Shown here in pieces: positions 34,843-42,600 of a DNA stretch of 64,000 nucleotides. The translations under genes were made by a program, and so were the position numbers. Location of the stretch: positions 1 through 64,000 of the forward strand of contig NZ_BBYK01000077.1 of NCBI RefSeq assembly GCF_001570365.1, written 5' to 3'. The notes beneath the pieces were generated by a model, which was not told where the DNA came from, did not search any database, and saw nothing but the letters and a program-made list of their open reading frames with translations. Source of the DNA: Microtetraspora fusca. Lineage in GTDB: Bacteria; Actinomycetota; Actinomycetes; Streptosporangiales; Streptosporangiaceae. How positions within the stretch are numbered: the first letter of the stretch is position 1; the number at the start of each line of letters is the position of its first letter.

Positions 34843-35208
34843 TTGGCGGTGCTCGCAGCCCTTGGGCATCCGCAGCGGTTGAGGATCATCGCCAGGCTCG
34901 CCGAGGGTCGGGTGCACGTGAGCGAGCTCGCCCGGCGGATGGGTATCTCCCGTCCGCTGCTCTACATGCACCTGGAGCGAATGGAGAAGGCCGGGCTGGT
35001 CACCGGCGACCTGGAGCTTTCGCCGGACGGCAAGGCGATGAAGTACTTCCAGCTGGTGCCGTTCGACGTGCGCCTGTCGGTGGACACAGTCCTTGACGCC
35101 CTTCGGGCCGACGAGGTCGCGCAGAGGGATGAGGCGGCGCGGATGGATCAAGGTTCACGGAACGACGACCGGGAAGGACCCGATGACATGCAGGAGCCAC
35201 GGAGTTGA
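34843..35208 (+). CDS. Winged-helix (ArsR-type) transcriptional regulator
   Basis: A 121-aa regulator. LAALGHPQRLRIIARLAEGRVHVSELARRMGISRPLLYMHLERMEKAGLV is an ArsR-like winged helix, and the C-terminal 40 residues are acidic and probably disordered. The start is uncertain. TTG 34843 is the first usual start codon. The family normally has an extra EELLAVLAALGHP helix, which would need CTG 34825, and that codon is preceded by GGAGGGG. No metal-binding Cys pair is seen. The stop overlaps the TTG of the next gene (TTGA), so the membrane protein downstream is translationally coupled to it. Confidence 0.85.
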   Translation: MAVLAALGHPQRLRIIARLAEGRVHVSELARRMGISRPLLYMHLERMEKAGLVTGDLELSPDGKAMKYFQLVPFDVRLSVDTVLDALRADEVAQRDEAARMDQGSRNDDREGPDDMQEPRS

Positions 35209-35438
35209 AGGAGATCATCATTCCCAGCGTGGTCTTCCTGTTCCTCACTGTCATGGTCGTGGCCGGCATGGTCTTCTACTTCCGGCTGACGCTCCACCGC
35301 ACCGAGATCGCGGCCATGTCCGAGTACCGCCGGCTGGCCGAGCTGACCGTACGCAACCAGGAGCAGCTCCAGGGGCAACTGGCCGAGCTCGCCACTCGGT
35401 TGACCGATGTCGAGCGGATCCTCCGGAGCGTCGAATGA
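35205..35438 (+). CDS. Small membrane protein with coiled coil, coupled to the regulator
   Basis: A 77-aa protein. Residues 5-27 form one transmembrane helix (IIIPSVVFLFLTVMVVAGMVF). Residues 30-77 are a charged heptad-like helix (YRRLAELTVRNQEQLQGQLAELATRLTDVERIL), likely a cytoplasmic coiled coil. The TTG start overlaps the regulator stop. It may tether or sense for the regulator, or act with the MMPL transporter downstream; neither role is shown by sequence. Confidence 0.75.
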   Translation: MKEIIIPSVVFLFLTVMVVAGMVFYFRLTLHRTEIAAMSEYRRLAELTVRNQEQLQGQLAELATRLTDVERILRSVE

Positions 35439-35472
35439 CTACGTGATCAGGGATAGCCCGGACGGCGCCGAA

Positions 35473-35490
35473 CGCGAGCTGGCACTCGCG
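35473..35490. repeat. Hairpin CGCGAG-ctggca-CTCGCG, first of two with the same loop
   Basis: The core GCGAGCTGGCACTCGC occurs here and again inside the stronger hairpin at 35595-35622. Two hairpins with identical loops 120 bp apart in one non-coding stretch suggest a binding site or RNA element rather than chance. Confidence 0.45.
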
Positions 35491-35594
35491 GCCGACGCCG
35501 GAGGGGCCGTCATTTCATGAAACCGGTGAGACGGAGTGGGCCGCGTGGCGGCACTCGTCGTCCAGGCTCTGATGAGCGGCCGGTCGTGCAGAGC

Positions 35595-35622
35595 GGGGTG
35601 GCGAGCTGGCACTCGCCACCCC
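35595..35622. terminator. Strong hairpin GGGGTGGCGAG-ctggca-CTCGCCACCCC
   Basis: Perfect 11-bp arms with a 6-nt loop, followed by GGAAACG. It lies between the coiled-coil gene and the MMPL leader ORF, 78 bp before the leader start. It could end the regulator transcript or, with the identical-loop copy at 35473, act as a control element for the exporter. Confidence 0.65.
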
Positions 35623-35699
35623 GGAAACGAAGTCGCGTGACCCACGCCTCGACGGCGTGCCTTCAACGCACACGAACCTCAAGGAAAGGAGAGCAGCTC

Positions 35700-35762
35700 A
35701 TGCTGCTCGAATGCAAATCGTCCCGCAGGGCCGTCGCTGAGCCGAACGGCGCGGGCCGGTGA
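35700..35762 (+). CDS. 20-codon leader ORF overlapping the MMPL start
   Basis: ATG at 35700 sits behind a strong AAAGGAGAGCAG site and encodes MLLECKSSRRAVAEPNGAGR. Its TGA overlaps the GTG start of the MMPL gene (GTGA), and that GTG has no good ribosome site of its own. The exporter is therefore probably translated by reinitiation after this leader. Whether the peptide itself matters is unknown. Confidence 0.6.
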   Translation: MLLECKSSRRAVAEPNGAGR

Positions 35763-37936
35763 ACGGCGAGACGAGGCGGCCGCTGACCGTACGGGTCGCG
35801 GGCTGGAGCGCCGCCCATCCGTGGCGGGCCATCATCGGCTGGTTCCTGTTCGTCGCGCTCTGTCTCGGTGCCGGCGCCGCAGTGGGCACCCGCAGCGCGT
35901 CCACCGAGGACTACCGGGTCGGCGAGGCGGGCCGGGCCGAGGCGATGGTCGCCGCGGGCGACCTGCAGCGCAGGCCCGTGGAGTACGTCACGGTCCGGGC
36001 CAGGTCCGGTCCGCTGGACGTGGCGGTGGCCCGCACCGTCGTGAAGGACCTCACCGCCCGCATGACGGCCCTACCCGAGGTCGCCCACGTCGACCCGCCG
36101 GTGCGATCGGCGGACGGCTCGGTACTCCGGGTGGACGTGACGATGAAGGGCGAGGAACTCGACGCCCGCAAGCACGTCGACGCGCTGCTGGACCAGACCT
36201 CGCAGGTGCAGAAAGAGCACCCGAACCTGGTCGTTGAGGAGACCGGCGGCCCCTCGATCAGCAGGGGCGTCGAGAAGCAGCGCGGCGACGACCTGGCGCT
36301 CTCCGAGACGCTCACGTTGCCGATCACGCTGGTGACCCTGCTGCTTGTCTTCGGCTCGGTGGTCATGGCAGGCGTGCCGCTACTGCTGGCACTTTCGTCG
36401 ATCGCCGCCGCGATGGGGCTCGGAATGATGGTCTCGCACATCGTCCCGGACGCCGGTGTGGGCAATAACGTGATCCTGCTGATCGGCATGGCGGTCGGGG
36501 TCGACTACACGCTGTTCTACCTCAAGCGGGAACGTGAGGAGCGTGCCCGTGCCGGGGGGCGGCTCAGTCCGGAGGCGGTGGTGGAGATCGCGACGGCCAC
36601 CTCGGGCCACGCGGTCGTGGTCTCCGGCCTCGCGGTGATCATCTCGACCGCCACGCTGTACCTGGCTGGGGACATCGTCTTCGCCTCCCTCGCGACGGGC
36701 ACGATCGTCGTGGTCCTGGTCGCGGTGATCAGCTCGCTCACCGTGCTGCCCGCGCTACTGGTCAAGATCGGCCGGCGAGCGGCCCGCAGGCGCAGGCCGG
36801 TCGCGCCCGAGAGGGCCGGCACGAGCCGGGTCTGGAGCGCCCTGCTGCGTCCTGCGAGCAAGCATCCGGCGATCACGCTGTGCCTGTCGGTACTGGTCAT
36901 GGTCGCACTGGCGCTTCCCGCGCTGGGCATGCAGTTGAGGGTCCTGAACAAGGACAGCCACTCACGCGAGATCCCCGCGTTGCAGGTGTACGACCGGCAG
37001 ACCGCCGCGTTCCCTGAGCTGCGCGTCCAGCACCAGGTCGTCGTACGGTCCGAGCCGGGACAGGCGGCCGAGGTCGCACGGGCGCTGCAGGATCTCGCGC
37101 GACGCGCGCAGGCGGACCCGTTGTTCGCCAAGCATGCGAACGCACGCGAGTCGGCAGACGGGCGCATCAGTGTGCTGGAACTGTCCACTCCGTTCCGGTT
37201 GAGTTCGCAAAAGGCCCGGGAGTCGCTCGACCGGCTCCGTAACGACTATCTGCCCGTCACGGTCAGTCGGCTGCCGGGGGTGGAGGCGGCCGTCACGGGG
37301 GACGTGGCCCGCGACGCCGACTATCTCGCCAACCAGGACGCCAAGCTGCCACTCGTCGTGGGGTTCCTGCTGCTTGCGACCTTCGTGATGACGGTCGTGA
37401 TGTTCCGCTCGCTGGTGCTCGGGCTGGTCGGGATCGCACTCAACCTGCTGTCCGCAGCCGGAGCGTTCGGGCTGCTTGTGGTGTTCTTCCAGCACGGCTT
37501 GGCGTCGGTGCTGTTCGGCTTCGACCCGAGCGCCACGAGCGCGATCGGGTCCCGGGTGCCGCTGTTCCTCTTCGTGATCCTGTTCGGGCTGTCGATGGAC
37601 TACCAGGTGTTCGTGGTGAGCCGGATCAGGGAGGCCGTGATGCGCGGGGTGCCCACCCGCCAGGCCGTCGTCGACGGCATCGGCACGTCCGCCGGTGTCG
37701 TGACCAGCGCCGCAGCCGTGATGGTGACCGTGTTCGCCGCCTTCGTTTTCCTTCACCTGGCCGAGATGAAGCAGATCGGCTTCAGCCTTGCGACCGCCGT
37801 GCTGCTGGACGCCTTCGTCATCCGCGTTCTGATCCTTCCGTCGGCGATGACGCTTCTCGGCCGGGTGGCGTGGTGGCCGTTCCATCCGGCGCCGCGCGGT
37901 GTGCCCGCCCCCGGAGGAGTCACGGCGCGCGTGTGA
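35759..37936 (+). CDS. MMPL/RND family transporter
   Basis: A 725-aa membrane protein with the MMPL plan: TM1 (AIIGWFLFVALCLGAGAAVG), a large extracytoplasmic domain, TM2-6, a second domain from about residue 390, and TM7-12. MAVGVDYTLFYLKREREERA and LFGLSMDYQVFVVSRIREAV are the paired MMPL TM4/TM10 signatures, with Asp residues for proton coupling. The C-terminus is short. Start GTG 35759 is coupled to a leader ORF. It lies in the same direction as the winged-helix regulator gene. The cargo is unknown, a lipid or natural product by family. Confidence 0.9.
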   Translation: MNGETRRPLTVRVAGWSAAHPWRAIIGWFLFVALCLGAGAAVGTRSASTEDYRVGEAGRAEAMVAAGDLQRRPVEYVTVRARSGPLDVAVARTVVKDLTARMTALPEVAHVDPPVRSADGSVLRVDVTMKGEELDARKHVDALLDQTSQVQKEHPNLVVEETGGPSISRGVEKQRGDDLALSETLTLPITLVTLLLVFGSVVMAGVPLLLALSSIAAAMGLGMMVSHIVPDAGVGNNVILLIGMAVGVDYTLFYLKREREERARAGGRLSPEAVVEIATATSGHAVVVSGLAVIISTATLYLAGDIVFASLATGTIVVVLVAVISSLTVLPALLVKIGRRAARRRRPVAPERAGTSRVWSALLRPASKHPAITLCLSVLVMVALALPALGMQLRVLNKDSHSREIPALQVYDRQTAAFPELRVQHQVVVRSEPGQAAEVARALQDLARRAQADPLFAKHANARESADGRISVLELSTPFRLSSQKARESLDRLRNDYLPVTVSRLPGVEAAVTGDVARDADYLANQDAKLPLVVGFLLLATFVMTVVMFRSLVLGLVGIALNLLSAAGAFGLLVVFFQHGLASVLFGFDPSATSAIGSRVPLFLFVILFGLSMDYQVFVVSRIREAVMRGVPTRQAVVDGIGTSAGVVTSAAAVMVTVFAAFVFLHLAEMKQIGFSLATAVLLDAFVIRVLILPSAMTLLGRVAWWPFHPAPRGVPAPGGVTARV

Positions 37937-38182
37937 GCCATCCGGGCGCGGGGCGGTAAGTACAGGCGACTGTGGAACACGGAACCCCTTGGCACGGCCT
38001 TCGGGTACGACGACGGCCAGTCCCAGTCGCGGTTCCGGTTTCCGCGGTCGCCTTCACCCCAGCCGATGGCCTGGTGCCGGCGGCAGTGTGTCGCGGAAGA
38101 CCACCAACTCTCTCGAGCAGCCGGCAGGGGAACGGGAGGCTCATCGATCACAGACGATGCGCCGGACGGCCGGCGCCGAGAC

Positions 38183-38413
38183 GATCTGGACCCCGGAGAC
38201 GCCCGGCACCTCGATGTTCCCGAAACCGCCCTGCCGCACATCTTCGACCGCTTCACCAAAGGCGACGCGGCCCGGGCCCGCAGCGAGGGCAGCGGCCTCG
38301 GTCTCGCCATCGCCGCCGAGAACGCGCGCCTGCACGGCGGCACTTTCACCGCCGCCAACGCGACGGGTGGGGGAGCGGTGTTCACACTCATGCTGCCCCG
38401 GCACCCGGTGTGA
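38183..38413 (+). pseudogene. C-terminal fragment of a sensor histidine kinase
   Basis: VPETALPHIFDRFTKGDAARARSEGSGLGLAIAAENARLHGG is the F and G2 box region of a HATPase_c domain, ending TLMLPRHPV. The H box, the N box and the sensor are missing. The upstream frame is random. The remnant implies loss of a two-component system next to the MMPL gene. No matching response regulator is nearby. Confidence 0.75.
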
Positions 38414-38526
38414 GTTTCGATCTTGATGTCGACCCTGGAAGCTTCCAGGTTGTCGTATCTCCTGCTCGCGCCTGAGCATCTCACTGGAGAAAGAAGCATC
38501 TGCGATCACCTCTTGTGGGAGGATTC

Positions 38527-38802
38527 ATGGCACTGGCGAGGAAAATCTTCGCGGCGGCGGCTCTGACTGCGTCAGCGCTCGTGGTCCCGCTCGCTGTCGC
38601 GCCGGCACCGGCATTCGCGGCGAACACCTGCAACTTCCCGTCACAGGCCACGCCGCCCAGCAGGTTCATCAAGAGTTACAGCAACTGCAGCGACTGCCGC
38701 ACCGAGGCCTACAAGAGGTCGCAGAACATCCTCGGCTTCCGGTACTACTGCACCTACAACCCGAGCAACAACCTGAACGACCTGCACCAATACCTCGGCT
38801 AG
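38527..38802 (+). CDS. Small secreted Cys-containing protein
   Basis: A 91-aa protein. The signal peptide MALARKIFAAAALTASALVVPLAV is followed by a likely cleavage after AFA. The mature 57 aa has four Cys (NTCNFPSQ, NCSDCRTEAYKRSQNI, YYCTYNPSNNLNDL) and is rich in Asn, Ser and Tyr. ATG 38527 follows GGGAGGATTC. No family is recognised. It is compact enough to be a disulfide-stabilised extracellular peptide or inhibitor. Confidence 0.75.
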   Translation: MALARKIFAAAALTASALVVPLAVAPAPAFAANTCNFPSQATPPSRFIKSYSNCSDCRTEAYKRSQNILGFRYYCTYNPSNNLNDLHQYLG

Positions 38803-38814
38803 CCGCAAGAGCCG

Positions 38815-38861
38815 GTGGTCCGGGGCCGACGTCCGGAGGGCCGCCGGCGGTACCGGACCAC
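38815..38861 (+). terminator. Hairpin after the small secreted protein
   Basis: GTGGTCCGG and CCGGACCAC are perfect 9-bp arms around a GC-rich 29-nt loop, 12 bp past the stop codon. Confidence 0.5.
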
Positions 38862-39659
38862 AGGGCATCTCGTGGTCCCGTACCGCTTCGCCCACCGGCC
38901 GTTCCGCCGGAAGCGGTCGGCTTCCGGTCAGCGGTCGGGATCTCCGGCCGCCTGCGGGCGATGGTCGATTCGCCATGTCCAATGAATCGCCATGTCGAGG
39001 CCTGCGGCCGCGCCGGTAAATTCGCGTGTCAATATCAGATGCCCGGCCGGCCATGGAAAAGGGAATGCCATTCGCGACAAGGGCTACGCCTGGATGTGGA
39101 CCGCACGACCACGCCTAACCGGAAATCGCCACCGCCGAATTGGGGGAAATGTCATTTCGCTGTATAGCGGAGATGCATCACCCTCTATTTGACTGCGGCC
39201 GGTTCGGGCGTGTCATTCCGTTGACGGCGAAAAGCCGGTGCTCGCCGGAGGTTGCGAGGTGGACCGGGGCCCGCCCGGGTGGTCTTCCCGTGACACGACG
39301 GCGGCCTGCCGACGTGCTCCGCGGGCGATCCGTGAGGGGATCCGCCGGGCAGTAGGGGAGACGATCCCATGGCGGACAGTGCACGCCTTGATAATCCCCT
39401 ACGGGCCGTAGCGACTTTCTTCGGGATGGGTAATCGCTTTCCCGATGGCCGTGGAGGTCACGGAACGCTTTCACGTCACTACAACTCACGGCATCGGCCG
39501 TCCCCCAAGGCGGAAATCTCGCTTATTGGGTACCGTGTCCGAATAGATACATTCAGGTAACAAAACGGTTTTTGCCCTCTCTTGGGCAAGTCGCGTTTGC
39601 CACTCTTACCCTCGTACGACTTGAGCCTCCTTTACGGACATCGCGAGGAGACCCCCTAA
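38862..39659. other. Long non-coding interval before the NRPS genes
   Basis: About 800 bp with no credible gene on either strand; the frames are short and without domains. Parts of it (38950-39200 and 39480-39600) are AT-richer than the rest of the window. The hairpin TTGCCC-TCTCTT-GGGCAA lies at 39572-39589, 70 bp before the NRPS start. The region probably holds the NRPS promoter and a long 5' leader. Confidence 0.55.
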
Positions 39660-42600
39660 GTGGTTGGCAAGCTTGAACTGCTCGAACCGGTCCATAAGGC
39701 CTTTGAGCAGCAGGTAAGACGAACTCCTGACCGGACAGCGGTCATCGCCGGGACGGCCCGAACGGTCTACACCGACCTCAACGCCCGGGCCAACCGGATC
39801 GCCCACGAACTCATCGCCCAAGGAGTGGGGCGAGGTTCGACCGTCGGCGTGTGCCTGGACCGCGATGAGAGGCTGATCGCGGCGCTTCTGGCCGTCTGGA
39901 AGACCGGCGCCGCCTACGTGCCGCTCGACGCGACCTACCCGGCCGACCGCCTGGAGTTCATCATCGAGGACGCCGGGGTGTCGCACACGGTGACCTCGGC
40001 GGCGCTGTCGGAGCGGCTTCCGGAGCGTGGCCTCGTCCTGGTGGAGACCGTCGGCCACCGCCCTGACCACGATCCGGATCTGCCGAGCGACCCGGCCGAC
40101 CTGGCGTACATCATGTACACCTCCGGCTCGACCGGGCGGCCCAAGGGCGTGTCGATCGAACACAGCAACGTGATGACGCTGCTGCGCTGGGACGCCGACT
40201 ACTTCACCGCCGAAGAACTGGCCGGATTCCTCGCCTCGACGTCGGTCTGCTTCGATCCGTCCGTTCCCCAGCTCTATCTCCCCCTGCTGCTCGGCGGCAC
40301 GGTGATCATCGCCGAAAACCCCCTCGCCCTGCACACCCTGCCCGCCAAGGACGAGGTCACGATGATCAGCGCGGCGGCCTCGGCGCTGACCGCGATGCTG
40401 CGGGAGCCGCTGCCCCCGAACGTGCGCACGGTGCTCTCCAGCGGCGAACCGGTGAGCCGCGCGCTGGCCGACCGCGTCTTCGTCAACCCCGGCGTGCGGC
40501 GCATGGTCAACCTGTACGGGCCGACCGAGTGCACCGTGCACTGCTGCGCGTCCGAGATCTCCAGAGACGAGACCGGCGAGCCGCCGATCGGCACGCCCTA
40601 CGCCTGGTCGCAGCTGTCGGTGCGCGGCGGCGACGGCGAGGCGCTCGGCGACGGAGAGCTCGGCGAACTCTGGGTGGCCGGCCCATTGGTCGGCCGAGGC
40701 TACCTGAACCGGCCCGAGCTGACCGCCGAGCGGTTCGTGACCGACGCCGACGGCGTGCGCCACTACCGCACCGGAGACCTGGTCCGCAGGGAGAACAGCC
40801 TCTACTTCTACGAAGGCCGGATCGACGACCAGGTGAAGGTCGCGGGCTTCCGCGTCGAGCTGGGCGAGGTGCAGGGCAGACTGGCGCGTCACCCGCTGGT
40901 GAACCACGCCGTCGTGCTCGCCCCCACCGACGAGGAGGGGACCCGGCGGCTGGTCGCCTACATCGAGCCGTCCGGCCCGGGCCTCGACGACGGGCGGTTG
41001 CGGTCCTGGCTGCGCGAATGGCTGCCCGACTACATGGTCCCCTCCCGCTTCGTGTTCCTCGACGCGATCCCGGTGGGCCCCACGGGGAAGGCGGACCGTT
41101 CCCGGCTGCCCGCGGTGACCTTCTTCACCGCGCCGACCTCGTCCGCCGACGGGGGTGGCCCCACGGCCGAGTACGTCGCCCCCCGGGACGAGACCGAGGA
41201 GCGGCTCGCCGCCATCACCGCCGAGGTGCTCGGCGTCGAACGGGTCGGCGTCCACGACCACTTCCTCGACCTGGGCGGGCACTCCCTGGCCGCCGCCAAG
41301 ATCTGCGCCAGGATCGAGCACACGCTCGGCGTCCACGTGGCGCTGACGACGTTCCTGGCCCGGCCCACCGTCGCCGAGCTGGCGTCGTACATCGCCGAGG
41401 CCGCACCCACCGCGACGACCCCGCTGACCCGCCACGCGGGCCGCGGCAGCTATCCGCTGTCCACCGGCCACCGCGCCATGCAGCTGATGCGTGAGGTCAG
41501 CCAGAACATGGGCGCCACCGCGATCGCGTTCCGGCTCGGGCTGCGCGGCCTCACCTCGGCCGAGCCGGTGCGAGCCGCCCTGGACGCGATCGTGCGCCGC
41601 CACGAGGCGCTCCGCTCCGTCGTGGTGGACGGCGTCACGGCGGTGGTCAGGCCGCCGCTGCCCGTGCCGTTCGAAGAGCACCGCCCGGCTTCCGACAACG
41701 AGGCGGACGAGCTGCGGCGGGCCGCGGTCGACCATGACTTCGACATCGCCGAGGAGTCGCCGCTGCTGCGGGCCACCCTGCTGTGGTCCGGGCCGGACAG
41801 CGCGGAACTGGTGCTCCTCACCGACCACACCGCGTTCGACGGCTGGTCGCTGGGGGTCGTCATGGAGGAGCTTCTCGACGGGCTCGCCAACGGCGGCGAC
41901 ATCCGGTTGCCGGAACCGCGGTTCCAGATCGGCGACGTCGCGCTGCGCGAGCAGGCGACCGTCCTGGACACCGAGGCCCTGCGGGCCTTCTGGGCCGAGG
42001 AGCTCGCCGGCGCCGTCCCGCCGTTCGAGCTGCTTCCCCGCGCGCACGACCGCCTCAGCCGCCTGAACGGTGAGCGACTGGTACGCGGGATTGACCCGTC
42101 GACGGCCGCCCGGGTCGCCGAACTGGCGGCCGACTGCGGCGCGACCCCGTTCGCCATCTACCTGACCGTGCTCGGCATGCTGGTCGCCGGGCTGACCGAT
42201 CGGCGGGACGTCGTCCTCGGCGCCGCCGTGGCGGATCGCGCCGACCCCGGCCTGGAGTCCGTGGTCGGCATGCTGGTCGACGTGATCCCGGTGCGGTTGC
42301 GCCTGGAGGACGGGCTGTCCCTGCGCGAGGCCGTACGGCACGCCGGAGCCGTGACCGCCCGTGCGATGGACCACCACGCGCTGTCGGGGCCGGAGCGGGC
42401 CGAGGCGAGTGGCGTGGAGCGCCCGCCCGGCGCGGTGCTGACGCCGGTCACGCTGTCGATCCAGCCGTCGGAGGTGCCCCTCTCCCTGGAGCGCGAGGGT
42501 GTGGCCGTGGATCTGATCGGCGAGCTGGACGCGGGCAGCGCCCAGGCGCCGCTGATCGTCTATGTCAACGACACGGCCGCCGGGCTCCAGCTTCAGGTCG

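Noticed and set aside
35442-35519. A short plus-strand frame (GTG near 35442) ending in a natural stop after about 25 codons.
   Set aside because: No ribosome site and no family; its sequence contains one of the two hairpins, which explains it better.
39660-41150. A starter condensation or fatty-acyl loading domain at the NRPS N-terminus.
   Set aside because: The protein begins directly with adenylation-domain sequence, so no lipoinitiation is supported.
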